Position numbers and translations under genes: made by a program
Part shown: in pieces, positions 8,674 to 15,488 of the stretch
Layout: every line of letters starts with the position of its first letter
Numbering within the stretch: the first letter of the stretch is position 1
Notes under the pieces: model-generated
What the model saw: only the letters and a program-made list of their open reading frames with translations
The model's database searches: none
What the model was told of the DNA's origin: nothing
From: Clostridia bacterium
GTDB taxonomy: Bacteria > Bacillota > Clostridia > Christensenellales > Aristaeellaceae
Assembly (NCBI GenBank): GCA_017431005.1
Contig: JAFRLY010000059.1
Location: 1-64,000, forward strand
DNA length: 64,000 nucleotides
Direction: 5' to 3'

Positions 8674-8921
8674 GGTCAGCGTTTCCTTCCCGAATCGTCA
8701 GTCTCCCGGCGCAGACGCCGGCAGCCGGGCATAAAAATATTATATCATGCCGCAGGAAGAAACAGAAGAGCGGACGGAGTCTTTTTACATACTCTTCGTA
8801 ATCCTTTGCACGGTCAGCGCACATCTGAGATAAACGGAAAAAGGATAACGGCGGGATGCATTTTCAGCCGCTGTAAGCTTCACTCTCGGTAAGCAGGAAT
8901 CCGTGCGGTCCGCCTGCAATC
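8674..8921. other. Intergenic region upstream of the divergent sensor gene
   Basis: Holds the leftward control region of the sensor phosphatase gene. A TATAAT hexamer on the minus strand (forward 8739-8744) lies about 65 bases before its start; the matching -35 is weak. The sequence farther right contains no gene. Confidence 0.45.
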
Positions 8922-8950
8922 TTGACGATTGCAGACAGCACGCATATAAT
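8922..8950 (+). promoter_or_regulatory. Near-consensus sigma-A promoter of the solute-binding protein
   Basis: TTGACG (8922-8927), a 17-bp spacer and TATAAT (8945-8950) differ from consensus at one base. It leaves a leader of about 125 bases before the ATG at 9083, most of which is the repeat array described separately. A promoter this strong suggests that downstream elements or a repressor set the expression level. Confidence 0.85.
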
Positions 8951-9041
8951 CGTTGACGGAATATTATCGTTAATTGAATGACAGCATTGAAGAATGATCA
9001 TTGAAGGATAATCGCTGAACCAATATAACCGTTAACGGAAT
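8946..9041 (+). repeat. Six degenerate 14-17 bp tandem repeats in the leader
   Basis: Six units follow each other without gaps: 8946-8962, 8963-8979, 8980-8995, 8996-9009, 9010-9024 and 9025-9041. The first and last are closest to each other (ATAATCGTTGACGGAAT and ATAACCGTTAACGGAAT); the inner ones are diverged but keep a TTGA/TTAA core and an AAT or GAT end. The array begins within the -10 box and fills the leader. It may be an iterated operator, a processing or RNA-binding array, or a relic of slippage. Confidence 0.55.
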
Positions 9042-9082
9042 ACCTCCGGAGTTCATATTGACCGGCGGGAAGGAAGTTGCGC

Positions 9083-10156
9083 ATGAAAAGAATTTTTGCT
9101 GTAATCCTGGCGGCTGCTGTCGCGTTTTTTTGCGTGCCGTCCGTTTCAGCCGACGAAATCGATCCGGAGCTGATTGCCGCAGCGCAGGCGGACGGGGAAC
9201 TGATCGTATACGGTTCCTGCGAGGAGGATTACCTGCAGGCTGCCTGCGACAGGTTTGAACTGCTCTATAACGTCAGAGTAACCTATCGCCGCCTGAGCAG
9301 CGCCGAGGTGCAGAAGCGCATCGAGGCAGAAAACGGCAGCCCCTCCGCGGACGTATGGTTCGGCGGTACGACAGATCCGTATAATATCTGTGCCGGGGAA
9401 GGCCTGCTTGAGCCTTACGAGGCCGTGAATGCTTCCCATCTGCTCAGCCCGGTTTTCCGCGACAGCGAAGGCGCCTGGTACGGCATCTATATGGGGATCC
9501 TCGGCTTTACCGTGAACGCCGCAAAGCTGAAAGCCCTGAACCTGGAGATTCCCCGGGACTGGCCGGATCTGCTGAAAAAAGAATATAGGAATCTGATCTG
9601 GCTGAGCAACTACAGCACTTCCGGCACAGCCCAGCTGATTCTCAACACAATGGTCCAGAAATACGGCCGTGAGGAAGGTATCCGATATCTGGTGGACCTG
9701 GACAGAAACGTACAGGTTTACACCCGTTCCGGATCCGCCCCGGCCAAGAATGTCGGCACGGGCAGCGGCGCGATCGCCGTTGGCTTTCTGCATGACGGCA
9801 TTTCCCAGATTGTGGACAGCGGCAGCGAAAACCTCACCCTGATCATTCCCTCCGGCGGCACCTCCTATGAGGTAGGCGCAACCGCCATTTTCAAAGGCGC
9901 CAGACACGGAAGCGCCGCCAGGCTGTGGATCGAATACGCGCTCAGCCCCGAATGCGTGGAGCAGGCAAACGAATGCGGCTCTTATCAGTTCCTGGTAATC
10001 GACAACGCCGAACAGCCGCCCGAAATCGCCCGTTTCGGGCTCAGTCCTGATCACATGATGGATTATGATTTTGAGGATGCCCGAAGCAACACTTCCGCAT
10101 ACCTCGCCGATCTCCTGGAAGCTCTCGGTCCCGCCGTTGACAGCCGCTTCCAATAA
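9083..10156 (+). CDS. Periplasmic-type iron(III)/small-solute ABC substrate-binding protein
   Basis: 357 residues with an N-terminal signal peptide (about 1-24, ending VSADE) and a type II periplasmic-binding-protein fold typical of the AfuA/FbpA iron(III) group (ELIVYGSCEEDY, ADVWFGGTTDPY, LIWLSNYSTSGT, SGAIAVGF, PSGGTSYEVGA). It has no lipobox cysteine, so in a Gram-positive cell it should be released or held by another partner; no permease or ATPase gene lies beside it. Start taken at ATG 9083, after GGGAAGGAAG. The divergent neighbour is an extracytoplasmic sensor, so a sensing rather than transport role is possible, though unproven. Confidence 0.85.
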   Translation: MKRIFAVILAAAVAFFCVPSVSADEIDPELIAAAQADGELIVYGSCEEDYLQAACDRFELLYNVRVTYRRLSSAEVQKRIEAENGSPSADVWFGGTTDPYNICAGEGLLEPYEAVNASHLLSPVFRDSEGAWYGIYMGILGFTVNAAKLKALNLEIPRDWPDLLKKEYRNLIWLSNYSTSGTAQLILNTMVQKYGREEGIRYLVDLDRNVQVYTRSGSAPAKNVGTGSGAIAVGFLHDGISQIVDSGSENLTLIIPSGGTSYEVGATAIFKGARHGSAARLWIEYALSPECVEQANECGSYQFLVIDNAEQPPEIARFGLSPDHMMDYDFEDARSNTSAYLADLLEALGPAVDSRFQ

Positions 10157-10168
10157 AACGAAAAACGT

Positions 10169-10255
10169 GGGACACATCAGCAGTGTGTCCCGCGCCGGAT
10201 TTACTGTAAAACCCGAAGCATGTTTCAGCCTGATTTGAGCAGCTTCGGTTTTTTT
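10169..10255 (+). terminator. Tandem terminator-like hairpins
   Basis: An 8-bp hairpin GGGACACA/TGTGTCCC (10169-10191) lacks a T tract, but a second pairing, CCGAAGC (10213-10219) with GCTTCGG (10242-10248), is followed by T7. Either or both should end transcripts of the binding-protein gene. Confidence 0.6.
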
Positions 10256-10257
10256 CC

Positions 10258-10515
10258 TCAGCCTTTCTCTTTTTTTGAGCCGGCAAGTAGGCCGAGCAGC
10301 ATGCCTGCCATCATGCCAAGTCCGACATTGAAATGCATTGATACAGCCAGGGCCGTACCGAGGCACATGCCCAGAGCCATTCCCTCAGTGCCGTAATCCT
10401 CATGCTTTTCCCTGTTCTTTCCGCGACCAGCGCTTCGCGCAGAAAATATCGCCAGCAGCAGCGCTATGGCAATCCACGGTAAAGCCGCTCCCATAAATTC
10501 AATGAAACCCTTCAT
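10258..10515 (-). CDS. Small membrane protein, glycine/methionine-rich
   Basis: 85 residues with two hydrophobic segments: one near residues 9-26 (LPWIAIALLLAIFSA) and a glycine- and methionine-rich one near 47-78 (MALGMCLGTALAV, MMAGMLLGLLAG). A charged segment rich in Lys, Glu and Asp separates them. Start at 10515 chosen because AAGGAA precedes it. It follows the PadR/DUF2812 pair on the same strand after about 60 bases and may be in that operon. Function not recognised; the pattern resembles small uncharacterised membrane proteins found beside PadR genes. Confidence 0.65.
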   Translation of the reverse strand: MKGFIEFMGAALPWIAIALLLAIFSARSAGRGKNREKHEDYGTEGMALGMCLGTALAVSMHFNVGLGMMAGMLLGLLAGSKKEKG

Positions 10516-10578
10516 AACAATCAGTTCCTTTCTGAATCCGCTTTTCCTTACAGGATCCATATTTTATCTTCAGATCGC

Positions 10579-11085
10579 TCATTCGTGCAGCAGGCGTTCC
10601 TTTTCCAGAGCTTCCTTTTTTCCGTGGATTCTGCCCAGCGAGTACATCAGCAGTGTGGCGCAGAGCAGGTTGATCCATCCCATACGGGCGGGACTGAACG
10701 TATTTGCTAGCCCGATCGCCAGATTGGCCCCGCCGATCACGGTCAGCATTTTGCCGATCTTGTCCAGATGGCTGATCCTGGAATCAATATCAGAAAAGAG
10801 ATCAAAAGCCCCGTCCGCGGTTTTCCTCCGGAAATAAATCCACACCATCATCCGGCCGATGTATTCAGCGCCGGTTTCCTCCATAAAGGAAAGATAGGCT
10901 TCGTCATAAGGATGCATTTCCAGGCGCACGCTGTATTCTCCGGGCTCGCAGCGTATAAAGTGGTAGGTGCAGAAGCCGACGTTTTCCAGCACCCAGCCGT
11001 TCATCGCCATTTCATTCAGCCAGTCCTCTTCCTTCTCAAAGCTCCAGACCCAGAACCATTTCCGAATTGTTTTTCTGCTCTCCAT
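10579..11085 (-). CDS. DUF2812 membrane protein
   Basis: 168 residues. The N-terminal block FEKEEDWLNEMAMNGWVLENV with a following beta-rich domain is characteristic of DUF2812; two hydrophobic helices occur near 112-132 and 136-150. DUF2812 proteins are commonly encoded directly after PadR regulators, as here (three-base gap). Their biochemical role is unknown; association with membrane stress or export regulation has been assumed from neighbourhoods. A fragment of a second DUF2812 gene lies at 14131-14206. Confidence 0.85.
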   Translation of the reverse strand: MESRKTIRKWFWVWSFEKEEDWLNEMAMNGWVLENVGFCTYHFIRCEPGEYSVRLEMHPYDEAYLSFMEETGAEYIGRMMVWIYFRRKTADGAFDLFSDIDSRISHLDKIGKMLTVIGGANLAIGLANTFSPARMGWINLLCATLLMYSLGRIHGKKEALEKERLLHE

Positions 11086-11088
11086 CTT

Positions 11089-11403
11089 TCATTCCCCCCG
11101 CAGTATTCTTTCCCCGTTGTCCGCCAGCTCCCTCAGTCTGGCTGTCTCATTTTTCAGGACCTGAAGTCCTTTCTCTGTCAGCCTGTATTCCTTGCGACGG
11201 CTTTCATCCTCCGATGGAAGCTGAATAATCCAGCCCTTCGTGCATAACGCGTTCAGCGCTCCGTACAGGGTTCCGGCCGCCAGATGAACCCGTCCTCCGG
11301 ACAGTTCTTCTGTCAGCTGCATGATGCCGTATCCGTGCCGTGGGCTGACCAGAGACAGAAGAATATAGTATGTCGCTTCTGTCAAAGCCAAGCTTTCTGC
11401 CAT
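11089..11403 (-). CDS. PadR-family transcriptional regulator
   Basis: 104 residues, typical for the short PadR subgroup. The winged helix is plain: YYILLSLVSPRHGYGIMQ, VHLAAGTLYGALNALCTKGWI, RRKEYRLTEKG, then a short dimerisation helix. It heads an operon with the DUF2812 gene. Two copies of a 10-bp palindrome lie between its promoter and start, with a further inverted repeat between the -35 and -10 boxes, so strong negative autoregulation is expected, relieved by an unknown ligand. Confidence 0.92.
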   Translation of the reverse strand: MAESLALTEATYYILLSLVSPRHGYGIMQLTEELSGGRVHLAAGTLYGALNALCTKGWIIQLPSEDESRRKEYRLTEKGLQVLKNETARLRELADNGERILRGE

Positions 11404-11424
11404 GTGCTCACCTCAATCGTCGTT

Positions 11425-11485
11425 CGATATATCGTGTTACGATATATCGTATCTGGATTATATCGTCTCTCGATACATTTGTCAA
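11425..11485 (-). promoter_or_regulatory. Consensus promoter and PadR operator cluster
   Basis: On the minus strand TTGACA (11480-11485), 17 bp, TATAAT (11457-11462): a perfect sigma-A promoter. The spacer holds the inverted repeat TATCG-5-CGATA (11461-11475), and downstream lie two exact palindromes CGATATATCG at 11440-11449 and 11425-11434, spaced 15 bp start to start. All share the ATATCG half-site, consistent with cooperative binding of PadR dimers across the promoter. Confidence 0.85.
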
Positions 11486-11495
11486 GCGTTGGTTC

Positions 11496-11531
11496 AAAAA
11501 AACTTCCGCTGGGTTCATCACCCGGCGGAAG
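11496..11531 (-). terminator. Intrinsic terminator (leftward)
   Basis: CTTCCGC...GCGGAAG stem extended by a GGGT/ACCC inner pairing (11503-11531) with U7 on the minus strand (11496-11502). It lies some 220 bases beyond the end of the 2-hydroxyacid dehydrogenase gene and directly upstream of the PadR promoter, shielding it. Confidence 0.7.
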
Positions 11532-11756
11532 CCCGTGTTTTCCGTTCAGAATGTCATGATCCGCTTGCTCAGCGCTGATATGGGATCTGATTTTCAGCCC
11601 GTTGCAGGGGTTTGCTGTTCATTCCGGTTTCCGGACATCAGGATACTGTAAGGAGCACCCGATTTCCGCATCCTGCTCCCTGCCGGAATCAGTTGAGATT
11701 ATACAGGAAGCTTCCGGTTTCCCTGATTCCTTTCAGTCTGAGCAGGTCACACCTGT

Positions 11757-12701
11757 TCAGTAACCCAGATTCCGGTCCACCACATGGATCGGAGGTTTTC
11801 CCTGCAAAACCAGGGTAAGGTTCTGCACCGCTGTGCTGATCACCCGTTCATAGTTCACACCGGCGCGGTAACCGCCCGAAATATGCGGTGTGATCCATAC
11901 ACGCGGGGCGGTCCAGAGCGGATGATCCACAGGCAATGGTTCCGGATCCATCACATCCAGGCACGCGGCCCGCAGATGACCCTCAGCCATTACCCGGATC
12001 AGGTCTTCTGTCACTACGGCGTTTCCGCGCCCGACATTCAGCAGAATCGCGGACCGTTTCATCAGCCTGAGGCGCCGTTCATTGAACATTCCGGCCGCAC
12101 TGACCGTTCCCGGCAGACTGAGGGCAACCACGTCCATTTCAGGGAGCAGCGCATCCATTTCTTCTGATGTCACCAGCTCCCGGATGAACTCCGGCTGATC
12201 GTGAACCGTCCTGCGGACACCGTAGCAAACCGCACCCAGCGCTGCCGCCTTCCTTGTGTATGCTGTTCCGATGGATCCCATACCTACGGATAGTATTTTC
12301 GAGCCTTCGAAACGGACGATGTCCGTCAGCAGATCCCATTCCTTCCGATCCTGCATATGCAGGTATTCCGGAATCCGCTTCATCGCCATCAGCGTCGTCG
12401 TCAGCATGTGCTCCGCAATGGAATCTCCATAGGCTCCGTAGGCGTTCGCCAATGTAATTCTCTGCGGAAGCCAGCCGAAGCTGTCGGCTCCCGCGCTGAG
12501 CAGCTGCACAAAGCGGAGCCTGGGCATTTTCTGCACAAGCGCCTGGCTGACCCATCCCACATAGCATTCCGCGTCGGCCAGATCCTCGGGCTGAAGATCT
12601 TCAGACCGTTCCGCCGTCACGACACGGCAGTCCGGAAGGCTTCTGAAACGCCGGAGGCTTTCCTCACTGTGATGTCCGGTAACGATCACCAAAGGCTTCA
12701 T
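11757..12701 (-). CDS. D-isomer 2-hydroxyacid dehydrogenase
   Basis: 314 residues, NAD(P)-dependent oxidoreductase of the D-2-hydroxyacid family. The Rossmann motif GMGSIG lies near residue 140. The catalytic set is complete: Arg in NVGRGNAVV (about 227), Glu in DPEPLP (about 254) and His in TPHISGG (about 276). The N-terminal substrate domain contains LLSAGADSF. This subgroup (similar to GhrA/SerA-like enzymes) reduces 2-oxoacids; the substrate cannot be read from sequence. A ribosome binding site AAGGAGA precedes the ATG. It is a single-gene unit. Confidence 0.9.
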   Translation of the reverse strand: MKPLVIVTGHHSEESLRRFRSLPDCRVVTAERSEDLQPEDLADAECYVGWVSQALVQKMPRLRFVQLLSAGADSFGWLPQRITLANAYGAYGDSIAEHMLTTTLMAMKRIPEYLHMQDRKEWDLLTDIVRFEGSKILSVGMGSIGTAYTRKAAALGAVCYGVRRTVHDQPEFIRELVTSEEMDALLPEMDVVALSLPGTVSAAGMFNERRLRLMKRSAILLNVGRGNAVVTEDLIRVMAEGHLRAACLDVMDPEPLPVDHPLWTAPRVWITPHISGGYRAGVNYERVISTAVQNLTLVLQGKPPIHVVDRNLGY

Positions 12702-12854
12702 GCTGTTTGATCTCCTTTCATCCGGCTGACATTCTCATGACTCCATAATATACAACGCTCATCCGTCCAGCTATCCCACTGACACACGGATCGGACAGGA
12801 TTGCGTAAGTCTCCGGATGCCGGTATGTATCCCCCATGACATCACCGCTCCTGT

Positions 12855-12877
12855 GGGTTCTGAGCGGATCAGAACCC
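12855..12877 (-). terminator. Terminator-like hairpin
   Basis: A perfect 9-bp stem GGGTTCTGA/TCAGAACCC with a 5-base loop lies three bases after the stop of the P-loop kinase gene. There is no T tract, so it may be a 3'-end stabiliser rather than a full terminator. Confidence 0.45.
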
Positions 12878-12879
12878 GG

Positions 12880-13434
12880 TCACAGAACCAGGTACTGCTC
12901 CGGTTCGATCTCCCGGATGACGTCCTCTGTCTTCTTCCCGGTGTTGTTATAAATATGTCCCTGATTTTCGGGCATTGCCTCCAGTTTCTTATTCAGAAAC
13001 AGGGCTCTGCTGATCAGATCGGTATCGCCGCGGTTCCGGATGCGTTTTTCCAGTTCATCTGCGTCGGCTGTCAGAACAATATAATACAGGGATGCCCGGT
13101 TCTTCTCCGCCAGTTCCCGTACTCGGGGAAGTTCATCTTCGATCACGTAATCGATCACGACATCCAGATTGTCCTGAAGGGCTCTCTGCGCCGTGAACAG
13201 AATGCAGTCCCAGTTGAACCGCAGGATATCCTCCCACAGAACCTGATCTGAGGCCTGCCCGTCCACAAAGAAGTTATCCTTCTCTTCTGTTTCCACAAAG
13301 CCTCCGTGAAAATCATCCCCGTGGATAACATAAACTGTTTTATGATCCCGCCGGACAAGGTATCTGGCATATACATCCGCGAATGTGGATTTTCCGCTGC
13401 CGCACGCACCGGATATAAAAATAATTTTCGGCAT
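12880..13434 (-). CDS. P-loop small-molecule kinase-like protein
   Basis: 184 residues, an AAA/adenylate-kinase-like P-loop protein. Walker A GACGSGKST lies at about residues 8-16, an HGDDFHGG block at about 38-45, and a lid-type arginine segment (ELEKRIRNRGD) near 128-140. Family members phosphorylate small metabolites such as gluconate, shikimate or nucleosides; the substrate is not evident. Start at 13434 is preferred over the in-frame ATG at 13458 because the protein fold begins PKIIFISG and a weak GAGG site precedes it. It lies downstream of the GNAT gene, same strand, 73 bases away. Confidence 0.75.
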   Translation of the reverse strand: MPKIIFISGACGSGKSTFADVYARYLVRRDHKTVYVIHGDDFHGGFVETEEKDNFFVDGQASDQVLWEDILRFNWDCILFTAQRALQDNLDVVIDYVIEDELPRVRELAEKNRASLYYIVLTADADELEKRIRNRGDTDLISRALFLNKKLEAMPENQGHIYNNTGKKTEDVIREIEPEQYLVL

Positions 13435-13507
13435 ACAAAGCAACCTCGCAATTCTCATTTATCTATCTGATCTGAAGCTTTCCCTTATGCCAGGGGAAAC
13501 AGGAGCT

Positions 13508-14035
13508 TCATCGCAGTTTTTTGGAAAGGAACAGGATCAGATCGTCATCAACCGTGCACACTGTTTCATACTGAACGCATTGTCTGCCCTGATACCAGAC
13601 GCCGGAACCGTCCGGAATATATCCGCGTCTGACATACATCCGCTGCGCTTCGCCATAGCTGTCACACAGTCCGACCCCGAGGCATACAGTATCCGCGTAC
13701 CGGCCGGCAATCCGCTCTGCCGCATCCATCAGTCTGCTTCCTATGCCCCTTCTCTGAAATTTCTTCAGCACGTTGAAATCAACGATGACAGGCCAGTTCT
13801 TCCCTTTAAAGGGGCCGTCGCTCGCCTGCCGGTACACATAAACATACCCTGCTGGACAGCCTTCATATACAGCGGTCAGGGCAACGCATTTCCCCTCTGA
13901 CTGTTCGTTCAGTCTTGCCATAAAGCCGGCAATCTCCGGATGCCATCCCTGAGCTGTTAATTCATCTGTAAAGGTCTGAGCATCCGTTTTTTCCATCGTA
14001 CGGATCATCAGCTTCCCGTCTTCGTAGTAAACCAT
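13508..14035 (-). CDS. GNAT-family N-acetyltransferase
   Basis: 175 residues. The acetyl-CoA pyrophosphate loop is visible as RRGIGSRLMDAAERIA (about residues 95-110), preceded by the beta-4 strand PVIVDFNVLKKF and followed by GLCDSYGEAQRMYVRRGYIPDGSG, typical of the C-terminal half. Substrate unknown. A GAGGAAAA site precedes the ATG. Stands in a small leftward group with the P-loop kinase. Confidence 0.88.
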   Translation of the reverse strand: MVYYEDGKLMIRTMEKTDAQTFTDELTAQGWHPEIAGFMARLNEQSEGKCVALTAVYEGCPAGYVYVYRQASDGPFKGKNWPVIVDFNVLKKFQRRGIGSRLMDAAERIAGRYADTVCLGVGLCDSYGEAQRMYVRRGYIPDGSGVWYQGRQCVQYETVCTVDDDLILFLSKKLR

Positions 14036-14130
14036 GGTGTTGTTTTCCTCCTCAGGAAAGGATTCTGTTCTTTTGGCCGCTCTTTCACCATGACGGAATT
14101 GTTTATATTTTTATATTATACGCTGACTGC

Positions 14131-14206
14131 TTATTCATGCAACAGACGTTCCTTTTTTCAGTGTCTCCTCTTTTTCCTGTATCCTGCCGGCGTACATCAG
14201 CAAAAG
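14131..14206 (-). pseudogene. 3' fragment of a second DUF2812 gene, frameshifted
   Basis: The 76 bases align clearly with the last 25 codons of the intact DUF2812 gene (10579-10650). They read LLLMYAGRIQEKEETLKK, matching LLMYSLGRIHGKKEALEK. One extra A in the A6 run then shifts the frame so that the expected ERLLHE-stop is lost. No upstream part of the gene is present. This is a decayed duplicate, lying between the GNAT gene and the terminator of the HIT gene. Confidence 0.75.
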
Positions 14207-14231
14207 AAAAAACACCTCCTGAGGAGGTGTT
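14203..14231 (-). terminator. Intrinsic terminator of the HIT gene
   Basis: AACACCTCC (14211-14219), 3-base loop, GGAGGTGTT (14223-14231), with a U-rich run on the minus strand (14203-14210). Confidence 0.8.
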
Positions 14232-14261
14232 TCTGACAGGTTTGCGCGGAGGCGGCTCCGG

Positions 14262-14690
14262 TTACAGTTTTTCCCGGATCATGCAGACCAGCTGGTCATA
14301 CTCTTCCTGCCGGAGCGTAACAGCTTTGGGGTTCATGGCAAACACACCGCCCCACTCAAAGCCGTCCTTATACTTCGGAACCAGATGGAAGTGAAGATGA
14401 TGCATGGTGTCGCCGTAGGCGCCGAAGTTGATCTTGTCCGGATGGAACAGCTCATGGAGGATTTCCGCCACATGGCTGACATCATCCATATACTGTTTCC
14501 GTTCTTCCTCCGTCAGCATGGTGATGTCGTCCACATGCTTTTTGCAGGCAACAATCACGCGGCCGTGATGGCTCTGTTCCCTGAACAGGATCACCTTGGA
14601 CATCGGAAGCTCTCCGATTTTGATTCCGAACGCGTCCAGCAGTGCCCCCTCCGAGCAGTAAGAGCAGTTCTTCATTTCTTCCGTCATCAT
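14262..14690 (-). CDS. HIT-family nucleotide hydrolase/transferase
   Basis: 142 residues. The histidine triad HLHFHLVPK lies near residue 98-106, with the middle His expected to be the nucleophile on a nucleotide phosphate. An N-terminal CSYC pair (about 9-12) could bind zinc, as in several HIT proteins, though the second half of a zinc site is not obvious. It hydrolyses or transfers nucleoside monophosphates; physiological substrate unknown. GGAAG precedes the ATG. Its own promoter and terminator make it monocistronic. Confidence 0.9.
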   Translation of the reverse strand: MMTEEMKNCSYCSEGALLDAFGIKIGELPMSKVILFREQSHHGRVIVACKKHVDDITMLTEEERKQYMDDVSHVAEILHELFHPDKINFGAYGDTMHHLHFHLVPKYKDGFEWGGVFAMNPKAVTLRQEEYDQLVCMIREKL

Positions 14691-14802
14691 ACAAAACTTC
14701 CTTTCCGCGTAATCATTCCGTTTTTTCCATTCCGGCTGTCCGCAGAGCTGTAAGGCCTGCGCGTAAACGGAGCATTATTCTGCCATTCGGCTTCCTGCTT
14801 TT

Positions 14803-14831
14803 ATCATAGCACATCCTGCTTTGTTTTGTAA
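14803..14831 (-). promoter_or_regulatory. Promoter of the HIT gene
   Basis: On the minus strand TTACAA (14826-14831), 17 bp, TATGAT (14803-14808), about 115 bases before the start codon. Confidence 0.6.
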
Positions 14832-14950
14832 GCATAATTTCCCGCTGCTGCGGATTATGGCATTGATCTTCTCTTCAGCGCTTGTCTTTGGCGGAAAATC
14901 GTGTATAACGGTATGGGGCTGAAAAGTCATGAAATGTTTTTCAGCATTTT

Positions 14951-14976
14951 TGTAAGGTTTTCGCCTGACATGCGTC
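14951..14976 (+). promoter_or_regulatory. ECF-type autoregulatory promoter
   Basis: TGTAAGG followed by a T-rich tract (14951-14957) and CGTC (14973-14976) 15 bases later matches the general form of ECF-sigma promoters (AAC-like -35, CGTC -10). It lies 27 bases before the sigma gene start, so the sigma factor probably transcribes its own operon. A weaker sigma-A-like TATAAC occurs farther upstream near 14,902. Confidence 0.65.
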
Positions 14977-15002
14977 CAATTCTATGAAAGGAGGAGAGCA
15001 CA

Positions 15003-15488
15003 GTGGAGCCAAAGTCATTTGATGAAATATATCAGAGCTGTTTTGACCTGGTCTATCGGTATGTGCTCTCCCTTTCCGGAAGTCCGCATATCGCGGAAGA
15101 AATCACCCAGGAAACCTTCTTTAAGGCGCTACGGTCACTGGATCAGTTCCGGGGAGAAAGCAGCGTGAAAAGCTGGCTCTGCGCCATTGCGAAAAACATC
15201 TGGTTCTCAGAGCAGCGAAAAAAGAAGGCAAAGCCGATTGACGAAGCTTCGGCTCTTCCCGATCCCGGTCCGGGTCCGGAAGAGTCCGTTGTACGTCAGG
15301 ATGAAAGCATGCGCATCCATCGGCTGCTTCATCGTCTGGATGAACCGTACCGGGAGGTTTTCACCCTGCGGACACTTGGTCAGCTCAGCTTCCGTGATAT
15401 CGGGGAGCTCTTCGGTAAATCTGAGAACTGGGCCTGTGTGGTCTATCACCGTGCCCGCACCAGGCTCAAGGAAGGAATGAAAGCATGA
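15003..15488 (+). CDS. ECF RNA polymerase sigma factor
   Basis: 161 residues. Region 2 (about 5-75: FDLVYRYVLSLSG, AEEITQETFFKAL, SSVKSWLCAIAKNIW) and region 4 (about 105-158: PYREVFTLRTLGQLSFRDIGELFGKSENWACVVYHRAR) are both complete, with nothing between but a proline-rich linker. Start is GTG with AGGAGGAG upstream. The anti-sigma gene overlaps its stop by four bases. It should activate a small regulon including its own promoter. SigM/SigW-like class, by inference. Confidence 0.93.
   Translation: MEPKSFDEIYQSCFDLVYRYVLSLSGSPHIAEEITQETFFKALRSLDQFRGESSVKSWLCAIAKNIWFSEQRKKKAKPIDEASALPDPGPGPEESVVRQDESMRIHRLLHRLDEPYREVFTLRTLGQLSFRDIGELFGKSENWACVVYHRARTRLKEGMKA

Noticed and set aside
8946-9041. 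Repeat array considered as a CRISPR array
   Set aside because: Units are 14-17 bp, directly abutting, degenerate and without spacers; no cas genes.
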